From Streptomyces luteolus (GTDB taxonomy: Bacteria; Actinomycetota; Actinomycetes; Streptomycetales; Streptomycetaceae): a stretch of 64,000 nt of DNA. The notes below the pieces were generated by a model. It worked only from the letters and a program-made list of their open reading frames with translations, was not told the origin of the DNA and searched no databases. Shown piece by piece: positions 25,311 to 32,553 of the stretch. Position numbers and translations under genes: made by a program. The DNA is taken from contig NZ_JASCIS010000003.1 of assembly GCF_029968015.1 (NCBI RefSeq), positions 62,001-126,000 of the forward strand. The letters are read 5' to 3'. Position 1 is the stretch's first letter. Every line of letters starts with the position of its first letter.

Positions 25311-25676
25311 GAGGGCCTTTCGGGTGGGCGTGGGGCGGAGAAGCCCGTACGGGAGCGACGCGCGTAGACGCGCGTAGACGCGCGTGGGCGGGACCGTAGC
25401 GATCTTCGTGAGGAGAGGCAAGACGCCGCGCAGCGACGGGTCTTGATGCGGGGATCGCCGTGGCGTCGGCCGTGAGCTCGGCCGTCAGGTCGGCCGACAT
25501 GGGACGGAACGTCGGGTGCACGCGTCGGAACCGGCCCCCCGGCTCTTCGGACGGCCCGTCCCTACGCCGGTCGGGTGACGGCGAAACCTTACGTCTGCGG
25601 GACCGTGCATCGGGGCGGTGCGAGGCAGGTATGGGTGAGGCGCTCTGATCCACTTCCACACGAAACGAGAACCTTC
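25311..25676. other. 366-bp gap with a short 10-bp repeat
   Basis: Divergent intergenic region of two secreted-protein genes. CGCGTAGACG repeats at 25361-25380, with a changed third copy to 25390. No other gene, hairpin or recognisable operator was seen. Confidence 0.5.
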
Positions 25677-26027
25677 GTGCGTCTGCGCAACACCCTCGCC
25701 GCTGCCGGCGGCGCCCTCGCCCTCACCGCCGTCCTCACCGCTCCCGCCCACGCCGCGACCGGCGACTTCTCCTACAGCTACCTCGGGGCCGACGGCGCCC
25801 GGCACTCGGCCACACTCCACGACCCCGAGAACGGAAGGTGCCACACCCTCCCTGAGGTCGACTCCCCCGCGACTCCTCCCGCCTTCGCGCCGCACAACAG
25901 CACGGACGCGTACGCGAAGGTCTTCACCGAGTACAACTGCGGCGGCAGCTCATGGACGTTGCGCCCGCACGGCCGCCCGGCCACCGACCGGCTGACGCTG
26001 CGGTCCGTGATCTTCCTCCGCGCCTGA
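25677..26027 (+). CDS. Small secreted protein of unknown function
   Basis: 116 residues from GTG 25677, chosen because it starts a clean signal peptide (MRLRNTLAAAGGALALTAVLTAPAHAATG). The mature 88 residues have two cysteines (NGRCHTL, YNCGG) that could pair, and aromatic beta-type segments (DFSYSYLGADGARHSATLHD). Similar small secreted proteins are common and uncharacterised in Streptomyces. Monocistronic, with a strong terminator downstream. Confidence 0.7.
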   Translation: MRLRNTLAAAGGALALTAVLTAPAHAATGDFSYSYLGADGARHSATLHDPENGRCHTLPEVDSPATPPAFAPHNSTDAYAKVFTEYNCGGSSWTLRPHGRPATDRLTLRSVIFLRA

Positions 26028-26040
26028 GGGTGCCTGAGGC

Positions 26041-26090
26041 CGACTGATACCGGCTGAGACCGACTGAGACCGACTGAGACCGGCTCACGG
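26041..26090 (+). repeat. 10-bp tandem repeat after a secreted-protein gene
   Basis: Imperfect CGACTGAGAC units repeat about five times between the stop codon at 26027 and the terminator at 26095. Confidence 0.85.
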
Positions 26091-26094
26091 TGTA

Positions 26095-26125
26095 CGAGCC
26101 CCGCCCGGCGTTCGGGCGGGGCTCG
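26095..26125 (+). terminator. Perfect 13-bp-stem hairpin
   Basis: CGAGCCCCGCCCG (26095-26107) and its exact complement (26113-26125) flank a 5-base loop. It lies 68 bp after the secreted-protein gene and downstream of the convergent TetR gene, so it can stop transcription from both sides. Confidence 0.88.
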
Positions 26126-26187
26126 TCGCGGTCGTGCGCGTCGGCGCCGTGGGGGCGACAGCCCATGCTGTGACGACGCATCACCGG

Positions 26188-26757
26188 CTAGCTCTGCGCG
26201 GGCGAAGCCAGGAACGCGCCCAGGAGCGCGCGAATGCCGGGTTCGGGGTCGGCAGGTGTGTGCGCCGTGGCGAGCTGGTGGAAGAGGAAGCCGTCGAGGT
26301 AGTCGAAGAGGATCGTGCAGTGGTCCAGCGGGGCCGGTGAACCGAGTTCCGCCAGCCATGCCGAGGTCAGTTCGATCATCGACGTACGGGCGCGGCTCAT
26401 CGCTTCGCGCACCGCGGGGCGGGCGATGCCTTCGAGCGCCAGGGCGTAGCGGGCGGCGGTGCGGTGGCGGGCGGGGCCGAGCATGTGTCCCACCACGCGC
26501 GCGAGCGCCTGCGTCAGCGCTTCGGGATCGCCTGCGGGGGCGGTGGCCGCGAAGTGTCTCCAGTCCCGGGCGTCGAGGGTCTCCAGGTGGGCCACCACGC
26601 CTGTCACCAGCAGGTCATGACTGCGGAAGTGATTCGACGTGGTCCCGGCCGGCGCTCCCGCCGTCCTGTCGACCGCCTGGTACGTCAGTCCGCGCAGGCC
26701 TTTGGTGCCCAGCACCCGCACGGCCGCGTCCAGCACCTCGTCACGCCTGCCCGGCAT
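26188..26757 (-). CDS. TetR-family regulator
   Basis: 189 residues. N-terminal helix-turn-helix: RRDEVLDAAVRVLGTKGLRGLTYQAVDRTAGAPAGTTSNHFRSHDLL, residues 4-50. The rest is the helical ligand domain. It diverges from the FAD monooxygenase at 26864, with two inverted repeats between, so it probably represses that gene and itself. The ligand is probably the monooxygenase substrate. Confidence 0.88.
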   Translation of the reverse strand: MPGRRDEVLDAAVRVLGTKGLRGLTYQAVDRTAGAPAGTTSNHFRSHDLLVTGVVAHLETLDARDWRHFAATAPAGDPEALTQALARVVGHMLGPARHRTAARYALALEGIARPAVREAMSRARTSMIELTSAWLAELGSPAPLDHCTILFDYLDGFLFHQLATAHTPADPEPGIRALLGAFLASPAQS

Positions 26758-26816
26758 CGCGTCTCCTGCCCTCCCGGCCTTTGGTGCCGGGTGTGCGTCG
26801 CGTCGTCACCAGCTTC

Positions 26817-26851
26817 ACTATGTCCATAGTACTCATCACTATGAACGTAGT
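26817..26851. promoter_or_regulatory. Two inverted repeats, candidate TetR operator pair
   Basis: ACTATG-TC-CATAGT (26817-26830) and ACTATG-AA-CGTAGT (26838-26851). Their centres are 21 bp apart, two helical turns, which suits two repressor dimers on one DNA face. They lie in the divergent gap between tetR (start 26757) and the monooxygenase (start 26864), just before the latter's start. Direct observation; the binding protein is inferred. Confidence 0.65.
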
Positions 26852-26863
26852 ATCTTGCATGGC

Positions 26864-27937
26864 ATGCAGAGGAGAGCGATCGTCATCGGTGGTGGGGTCG
26901 GGGGCCTCACCACCGCGGTGGCCTTGCAGGCCTCCGGTTGGAACGTGGAAGTCCACGAGCGTGCCTCCGGGCCGCCGGACACCGGGAGTTCGCTGGGGCT
27001 GTGGCCCGGTGCACTGTTGGCTCTCGACGGGCTCGGACTTGCCGACTTCACGCGCCGCGCGGCCCGTCCCGCGGCCTACGGGACCTTCGTACGCGCCGAC
27101 GGCACCCGCATCGGGGACGTCGACATGGCCGCCCTGCAGCGTCGCAGCGGAGACCGCGTCCGCGTCGTCGCCCGGCCCGCCCTGCTCGGGGCGCTCGCCG
27201 ACGCGCTCGACGGGGGCATCGTGCGCTACGGCTCTCGCATCACCGACGTTCACCACCTTGACCATGACGTGGTCATCGCGGCCGACGGTCTGCGCAGTCG
27301 CGCCCGTACCGCTCTCTTCGGGGACGCCCACCGTCCGCGCTACAGCGGCGTCACCGCCTGGCACGGCACCGTCGGCTTCGACACCGACGGCATGACCGAG
27401 ACCTGGGGCGGGCGTGCACGCTTCGGCGTCATCCCGCGCGCCGGGGGCCTGACCCACTGGTTCGCCTGTGCGCCCGCCGCCGAGCGTGAGCCGTCGCCGG
27501 GCGGTGAACTGGCAGCTCTGCAGGGATGGTTCGGCGACTGGCATCCCGGGGTCCGCCGCGTCCTGGACCACCTCGCCGAGGCTGGTGCCGCCGCCATCGG
27601 CCGGAACGACCTGTACGACCTCGGCACCCCCCTGCCGCGCTACACCAGCGGCCGCGTCGCGCTGATCGGCGACGCCGCCCATGCCATGACGCCGGACCTC
27701 GGGCGTGGCGCGTGCGAGGCGATCGTCGACGGGGTCACCCTGGCCCGCGCGCTCACGACCCGCGCCGACGTCCAGGACGCCCTCACCGCGTACGACACGA
27801 TCCGCCGCCGCCCCACGCAGCAACTCGCGCGCGCCACCCGTCTCATGAACGGCGCCGTGCACACTCCGCGCCGTGTCGCGTGGGCGCGGGACACCGCCAT
27901 GAGACTGATCCTTGCGGTCGGGAGACCACCGGCCTGA
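26864..27937 (+). CDS. FAD-dependent monooxygenase
   Basis: 357 residues from ATG 26864. GGGVGGLTTAVALQASGWNVEVHE is the N-terminal FAD motif, VVIAADGLRSRAR the DG motif, and VALIGDAAHAMTPDLGRGACEAIVDG the GD motif near residues 266-290. This is a class A flavoprotein hydroxylase, slightly short for the family. It is controlled by the divergent TetR gene, an arrangement typical of drug- or aromatic-modifying oxygenases such as TetX-like enzymes. Substrate unknown. Confidence 0.85.
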   Translation: MQRRAIVIGGGVGGLTTAVALQASGWNVEVHERASGPPDTGSSLGLWPGALLALDGLGLADFTRRAARPAAYGTFVRADGTRIGDVDMAALQRRSGDRVRVVARPALLGALADALDGGIVRYGSRITDVHHLDHDVVIAADGLRSRARTALFGDAHRPRYSGVTAWHGTVGFDTDGMTETWGGRARFGVIPRAGGLTHWFACAPAAEREPSPGGELAALQGWFGDWHPGVRRVLDHLAEAGAAAIGRNDLYDLGTPLPRYTSGRVALIGDAAHAMTPDLGRGACEAIVDGVTLARALTTRADVQDALTAYDTIRRRPTQQLARATRLMNGAVHTPRRVAWARDTAMRLILAVGRPPA

Positions 27938-27950
27938 ACCGGCCCCAAGA

Positions 27951-29168
27951 TCAGGCGAGTTGGGCGTTGAGGCGGGCCGCCCGGCGGGTGAGGTGGTCGC
28001 GTTCGGCGAGGTTGGACGCCTTGTGGGCCGCCTCCGCGTACAGCCGTTGTGCCGTCGCGAGGTCACCGGCGCGCTCGTGCAGGTACGCCGCGACGGCCGC
28101 GTGGCGGGGCAGTGCCGTGTCAAGGTCGGCGAGCGCGGCGAGTCCGGCGCGCGGTCCGTCCGCCTCACCGACGGCCACCGCGCGGTTGAGCCGGACGACG
28201 GGGCTGCCGGTGAGGCGTACGAGCTCGTCGTACCACTCGACGATCTGCACCCAGTCCGTCTCCTCGGCGGTGGGGGCGTCGGCGTGGAGGGCCGCTACGG
28301 CGGCCTCGGCCTGGAACTCGCCGAGGCGGTCACGGGCGAGGGCCGACTGCAGGATCTCGACGCCCTCGGCGATCGACGCGGTGTCCCACCGGCCGCGGTC
28401 CTGCTCCGCCAGCGGTACGAGGCTGCCGTCGGGAGCGGTCCGGGCGGCGCGGCGGGCGTGGTGGAGCAGCATGAGCGCGAGCAGGCCCGACACCTCCGGG
28501 TGGTCGACGGCCGCCGCGAGCCGGCGGGTGAGGCGGATGGCTTCGGCGGCGAGGTCGACGTCGCCGGAGTAGCCCTCGTTGAAGACCAGGTAGAGGACGC
28601 GCAGCACGGTCGCGACGTCGCCGGGCTTGTCGAACCTGACGCCGGAGACGGTGCGCTTGGCCCGGCTGATCCGCTGCGCCATGGTCGCCTCCGGCACCAG
28701 GTAGGCCTGGGCGATCTGGCGGGTGGTGAGGCCGCCGACGGCGCGCAGGGTGAGCGCGACCGCGGACGACGGGGTCAGCGACGGGTGGGCGCAGAGGAAG
28801 TAGACCTGCAGCGTGTCGTCCGCCGCTGGCGCAGGCCCGGGCGCGGGTTCCTGGTCGACGATCTCCTCGCGGCGGCGGCGGGCGGTGTCCGACCTGGCCG
28901 CGTCGAGGAACTTGCGCCAGGCCACCGTGATCAGCCAGCCCTTCGGGTCACGCGGCGGGTCGGCAGGCCAGGCACGGACCGCCTCGACCAGCGCGTCCTG
29001 GACGGCGTCCTCGGCCGCCGCGAAGTCGGCTCCGCGGCGGACGAGGACGGCGAGCACGCCCGGTGTGAGGCTCCTGAGCCGGGCCTCGTCCATGGCGTCC
29101 ATGGGATCCATCGGGTCCATGGGATCCATCGGGTCCATGGGATCCATCGGGTCCATGGCGTGTGTCAT
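27951..29168 (-). CDS. ECF42-type sigma factor with C-terminal TPR-like (DUF6596) extension
   Basis: 405 residues from ATG (complement of 29166-29168), overlapping the stop of the DGPF gene as ATGA. Sigma-2: AAAEDAVQDALVEAVRAWP and DPKGWLITVAWRKFLD. Sigma-4: GGLTTRQIAQAYLVPEATMAQRISRAKR. The long C-terminal domain (VLYLVFNEGYSGDVDLAAEAIRLTR, LLALMLLHHARR, LNRAVAVGEADGP) is the hallmark of ECF42. This group has no anti-sigma factor and is coupled to DGPF/YciI proteins, as here. The N-terminal DPM repeats come from an 18-bp array and are not part of the sigma fold. Confidence 0.9.
   Translation of the reverse strand: MTHAMDPMDPMDPMDPMDPMDPMDAMDEARLRSLTPGVLAVLVRRGADFAAAEDAVQDALVEAVRAWPADPPRDPKGWLITVAWRKFLDAARSDTARRRREEIVDQEPAPGPAPAADDTLQVYFLCAHPSLTPSSAVALTLRAVGGLTTRQIAQAYLVPEATMAQRISRAKRTVSGVRFDKPGDVATVLRVLYLVFNEGYSGDVDLAAEAIRLTRRLAAAVDHPEVSGLLALMLLHHARRAARTAPDGSLVPLAEQDRGRWDTASIAEGVEILQSALARDRLGEFQAEAAVAALHADAPTAEETDWVQIVEWYDELVRLTGSPVVRLNRAVAVGEADGPRAGLAALADLDTALPRHAAVAAYLHERAGDLATAQRLYAEAAHKASNLAERDHLTRRAARLNAQLA
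29090..29156 (-). repeat. 18-bp (9-bp degenerate) tandem repeat at the sigma factor 5' end
   Basis: GGGATCCATCGGGTCCAT occurs three times exactly (29103-29156), flanked by CCATGG variants. It encodes Asp-Pro-Met repeats right after the start codon, and the unit supplies in-frame ATG codons as alternative starts. Confidence 0.93.
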
Positions 29169-29572
29169 TCCGTGATGGTGGGCTGCACCCCGTAGAACGG
29201 GCGCAGTTCCAGCCACTCGTGGATCGGCTTGCCACCCGCTCCCGGTGCCGCCGAGAGCTCCCCGGCTAGCTCGACGGCGCGTTCGTAGGTGTCGACGTCG
29301 ATCACCATCCAGCCGGCGATCAGGTCCTTGGTCTCCGCGAACGGGCCGTCGGTGACCGGCGGGCGGCCTTCGCCGTCGAACCGCACCCACGCCCCCTCCT
29401 GGGCGAGCGCCTGGCTGTCGACGTACTCGCCGGTCTTCTCCAGGCGGTCCGCGAAGTCCTGCATGTACTGCATGTGGGCCGAGATCTCCTCCGGCTTCCA
29501 CTGGTCCATGGGGATGTCGTTCACCGCGGCCGGGGCGCCGCGGTAGTGCTTGAGCAGCAGGTACTTGGCCAT
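29165..29572 (-). CDS. YciI/DGPF-domain protein, partner of the ECF42 sigma factor
   Basis: 135 residues from ATG (complement of 29570-29572): MAKYLLLKHYRGAPA. It carries the diagnostic VTDGPFAETKDLIAGWMVIDVDTYERAVELA. The family is a dimeric ferredoxin-like fold. DGPF proteins are genetically tied to ECF42 sigma factors, with a suggested role in stress or secondary metabolism; the mechanism is unknown. It overlaps the sigma gene by 4 nt. Confidence 0.9.
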   Translation of the reverse strand: MAKYLLLKHYRGAPAAVNDIPMDQWKPEEISAHMQYMQDFADRLEKTGEYVDSQALAQEGAWVRFDGEGRPPVTDGPFAETKDLIAGWMVIDVDTYERAVELAGELSAAPGAGGKPIHEWLELRPFYGVQPTITE

Positions 29573-29705
29573 CGTGGTCTCCTCGGTGCTGTGCGGCCCC
29601 TTGTGGTCGCGTTCATAGCGGAGACGGAGCCGTTCGCTGGTTCTCGACATCCCGGTACGCATTTTTTCGCCCTCGTGGATGACCTGCGGGCCGAAGGGTG
29701 CCCCG

Positions 29706-30410
29706 TCAGTGGCGGACGTACTGGCGCAGCAGCCGGTCACCCGTCAGGAACCGGAATCCGGCCTGTTCCAGGAGGGCCTCGGCCTTCTCCTGGGGGAAGA
29801 GGCGGAAGCGCAGGCGCTGGTGCGCGACGAGGGTGCCGTGCCGCCTGATGAAGTAGTCCTTGGTGTGCCTGCCCTCCGGGTCCACCTCCACCTCCTGGGC
29901 GTACGTGAGCCCTCCGGGCAGGGGGCGTTCGTAGGGTTCGTGCGGCCCTTGGACCGACATCAGGAGCAGGCCGTCGGGTTCGAGGGCCATGGCGATGTTC
30001 TTCAGCGCGGTCGCGGTCTCTTCCTCCTCCATCAGGTGGCTGCTCATCCACCAGCGCTCGCCGTCCTCGACGATGAGGCAGACACCGCCCACGGAGTACG
30101 CCACGTCGAAGTCCTCGGAGAACGACAGGTCCATGGCGTCCTCGGCCTGGAGCCGGACGCGGTCGCCGAGCCTGTCGCGGGCCTTGTCCAGCATGCTGTC
30201 GGTGTGGTCGATACCGGTGATCCGCAGGTCGGGCGGCCCCAGTCGGAGGAGGCTCTCGCAGACCAGGCCGGTGCCCACTCCGACCTCGAGGAGGTCGCGG
30301 CGGTCGCCGACGGCGTCAAGGAGGGCTTGGGCGTAGGTGTCGTAGTCGTAGTAGCCCGAGGTCATGATGAGGTCGTAGTGGTCGGCCAGATCGGTGTAGG
30401 AATCAGGCAT
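29706..30410 (-). CDS. Class I SAM-dependent methyltransferase
   Basis: 234 residues from ATG (complement of 30408-30410): MPDSYTDLADHYDLIMTSGYYDY. SAM motif I is LLEVGVGTGLVCESLL near residues 44-59, motif II ITGIDHTDSMLDKARDRL, and the acidic post-motif segment FDVAYSVGGVCLIVEDGE. The C-terminal half is beta-rich (RHTKDYFIRRHGTLVAHQRLRFRLF). Substrate unknown. It precedes the DGPF-ECF42 pair on the same strand with a 133-bp gap, so it need not be co-transcribed. Confidence 0.82.
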   Translation of the reverse strand: MPDSYTDLADHYDLIMTSGYYDYDTYAQALLDAVGDRRDLLEVGVGTGLVCESLLRLGPPDLRITGIDHTDSMLDKARDRLGDRVRLQAEDAMDLSFSEDFDVAYSVGGVCLIVEDGERWWMSSHLMEEEETATALKNIAMALEPDGLLLMSVQGPHEPYERPLPGGLTYAQEVEVDPEGRHTKDYFIRRHGTLVAHQRLRFRLFPQEKAEALLEQAGFRFLTGDRLLRQYVRH

Positions 30411-30594
30411 GCGCGGGACAGTAGCCAGGGGACGGTGGGCGTCACCAGGGCGCGAATGAGCCATGCGGGCACCTGGCCCAACTGTCCCTGCTCGTAGGGG
30501 AGTTCAGCTTTCGGCGCTCGACCGCCTTCGAGGGCGCCATCGGCGGAAGGGCGCCCAGGGGCAGTTGGGGGGTGCGCGGGGGTACGGAGGAGGA

Positions 30595-30955
30595 TCAGTC
30601 GGAGTGGAACGAGGCGGCGATCAGGGCGGCGGGGACGGACGCCGGGGTGAGGAGTGAGTCGTGGATCTCCGTTTTGAGGGCGTGCAGGTCGCCTTGGAGT
30701 GAGCCGGTGTCCGGGGGCTGCCAGGTGGCGTCCTCCCCCGCCGCGCCCAGCGCGTCGGCGAGGAGGCCGCCGACGTCGTGCCAGCGCCGGTAGACCGTCG
30801 TGCGGTGCACCCCCGCGCGCCGCCACGCCCTCGACCGTCAGCCCTGCGAAACCGCGCTCCCCCAGCTCGGCGAGGACCGCCTCCAGGACCTGCGTACGGA
30901 CTCGGGCCGTACGGCCGCCCGGGCGGCGCGCCGCGGACGGCTTCGGGCGACAACC
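30595..30955 (-). pseudogene. TetR-family regulator remnant with frameshift in the DNA-binding helix
   Basis: One frame gives RVRTQVLEAVLAELGERGFA and then GLTVEGVAARGG. It must switch frame near 30811-30820 to continue HRTTVYRRWHDVGGLLADAL and the C-terminal half, ending SFHSD at 30597. The break is exactly between the two helices of the helix-turn-helix. No start codon lies in the correct frame near 30955. It faces the Vat-type acetyltransferase at 31031, which it probably once repressed. Confidence 0.7.
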
Positions 30956-31030
30956 GACTTCAGATGTTGCGTTAGCTGGTACGAGGGTGGGGTGCCCTGG
31001 CCCCGGCCTCCCCGGAAAGGACCACCGTCC

Positions 31031-31696
31031 ATGCCCTCCCTGCCCCCCACCCCCGCCGACCCCGACGTCCTGCACCCCATGCCCGGTCAGCCCCGGGTCG
31101 TCCTGCTCAAGCCGCTCGTCAGCTCGCCGCTCATCGAGGTCGGGGACTTCTCGTACTACGACGACCCCGAGGACGCGACCGCCTTCGAGACGCGGAACGT
31201 CCTCTACCACTACGGCCCGGAGAAGCTCGTGATCGGCAAGTTCTGCGCCCTGGGCACCGGAGTGCGGTTCCTCATGAACGGCGCCAACCACCGCATGGAC
31301 GGCCCGTCGACCTTCCCCTTCCCCACCATGGGCGGCTCCTGGGCCGAGCACTTCGACCTGCTCACCGGCCTGCCGTCGCGCGGTGACACCGTCGTCGGCA
31401 GCGACGTCTGGTTCGGGCACGGCACGACGGTCATGCCGGGTGTGCGGATCGGGCACGGCGCGATCGTCGCCGCCGGCGCCGTGGTCACCCGTGACGTGCC
31501 GGACTACGGGATCGTCGGCGGCAACCCCGCCCAGCTCATCCGTACCCGGTACGACGCCGCCGACATCGACCGCCTGCTCCGACTCACCTGGTGGGACTGG
31601 CCCCTCGACCACCTCACCCGCCACATCCCCACCGTCATGTCCGGCACCGTGGACGCGCTCGAAGCCGCGGCCCCCACCGGCACGGCCACCGGCTGA
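31031..31696 (+). CDS. Vat/CatB-type xenobiotic acetyltransferase
   Basis: 221 residues from ATG 31031 behind AAAGGA. Left-handed beta-helix family. LIEVGDFSYYDDPED, VLYHYGPEKLVIGKFCALGTGVRFLMNGANHRMDG (catalytic His), WFGHGTTVMPGVRIGHGAIVAAGAVV and YGIVGGNPAQLIRTRYD follow the streptogramin A acetyltransferase (VatA/D) pattern closely. These enzymes acetylate streptogramin A or chloramphenicol-type drugs with acetyl-CoA. The adjacent regulator is broken, so expression may be constitutive. Confidence 0.87.
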   Translation: MPSLPPTPADPDVLHPMPGQPRVVLLKPLVSSPLIEVGDFSYYDDPEDATAFETRNVLYHYGPEKLVIGKFCALGTGVRFLMNGANHRMDGPSTFPFPTMGGSWAEHFDLLTGLPSRGDTVVGSDVWFGHGTTVMPGVRIGHGAIVAAGAVVTRDVPDYGIVGGNPAQLIRTRYDAADIDRLLRLTWWDWPLDHLTRHIPTVMSGTVDALEAAAPTGTATG

Positions 31697-31711
31697 GGCC
31701 CGGAACGACGC

Positions 31712-31769
31712 CCGGCGCGGGAAAATCCCTGTCCAGAGGCCCGGCGCAGGAAAATCCCTGTCCAGAGAC
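31712..31769 (+). repeat. 29-bp tandem duplication before the TOPRIM gene
   Basis: CCGGCGCGGGAAAATCCCTG and nine more bases occur twice (31712-31740 and 31741-31769) with two changes. Each copy contains the small palindrome GGGAAAATCCC or a variant. The array ends 24 bp before the GTG of the next gene. Confidence 0.9.
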
Positions 31770-31793
31770 CCGGCGACAGCGGAGACTGACACC

Positions 31794-32417
31794 GTGACCA
31801 ACTCTGCGACCACCATCAACGCGTTCCAGGAAGCAGTCACCGCATGGGCGGCCGTCGGCCACACCGGCGGGGACGGCGAGGCCAGAGCCCGTGCGCAGGC
31901 CGCAGGGCGGGGCGTGCGGACCGTCGTCCTCCTCGAAGGGCCCAGCGACCTCGCGGCGATCGAGGCGCTGGCCGTCGGCCACGGACGAGATCTGGCCGGA
32001 GAAGGAGTGTGCGTCCTGCCGATGGGCGGCGCCATGAGCATCAGGCGCTTCACCCGGATCCTCGGCCCCACTGGACTCGGCCTCGCCCTGACCGGACTCT
32101 GCGACGAGAACGAACGGCCCTACTACGCACGCGAGTTGGACACCTTCTCCGTCTGCTCGGCCGACCTCGAGGACGAGCTGATCCGCGCGCTCGGCGTGCC
32201 ACGCGTCCTGCAACTTGTCGAGGAACAGGGCGACTTGCGTGCACTGCAGACGTTTCAGCGGCAGCCCGCACAGCAAGGGCGGGCCCCGGAGCAGCAGTTG
32301 CGGCGGTTTCTGGGAACGAAGAAGGGACGCAAGATCCAGTACGGCCGCGTCCTCACCGAGGCCCTGCCGGCGGGCCGCACACCCGCCCCACTCCAGGCGC
32401 TGCTCAGCGGCCTCTGA
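31794..32417 (+). CDS. Stand-alone TOPRIM (OLD-type) domain protein
   Basis: 207 residues from GTG 31794. TOPRIM core: RTVVLLEGPSDLAAIEALAV (catalytic Glu), VLPMGGAMSIRRFTRIL and LTGLCDENERPYYARELD (Asp motif). The following helices (DLEDELIRALGVPRVLQLVEEQG) match the C-terminal nuclease part of OLD/RecF-like ATP-dependent endonucleases, but no ATPase domain is present. Such single-TOPRIM proteins are widespread in Streptomyces and unstudied; a nuclease role in DNA repair or defence is possible. Confidence 0.8.
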   Translation: MTNSATTINAFQEAVTAWAAVGHTGGDGEARARAQAAGRGVRTVVLLEGPSDLAAIEALAVGHGRDLAGEGVCVLPMGGAMSIRRFTRILGPTGLGLALTGLCDENERPYYARELDTFSVCSADLEDELIRALGVPRVLQLVEEQGDLRALQTFQRQPAQQGRAPEQQLRRFLGTKKGRKIQYGRVLTEALPAGRTPAPLQALLSGL

Positions 32418-32428
32418 CACCCGCGACC

Positions 32429-32540
32429 GGGACCCGGGACCCGGGACCCGGGACCGCCAGGCCCCCGAGCCCCGGAGCCCGAGGCCCCGAGTCCCGAGAC
32501 CCCGACCCCCGAGCCCCGAGCCCCGAGCCCCGACCGAGGC
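32429..32540 (+). repeat. 7-bp repeats, CCCGGGA and CCCCGAG families
   Basis: GGGACCC-type heptamers run from 32429 to 32455, then imperfect CCCCGAG units to about 32535. They fill the 136-bp gap between the TOPRIM stop and the lipase stop. Confidence 0.85.
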
Positions 32541-32553
32541 ATCAACTAACCGC

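Noticed and set aside
29169..29501. N-terminal extension of the ECF42 sigma factor to 516 residues
   Set aside because: The extension is the DGPF gene read in another frame; the ATGA overlap gives the true start.
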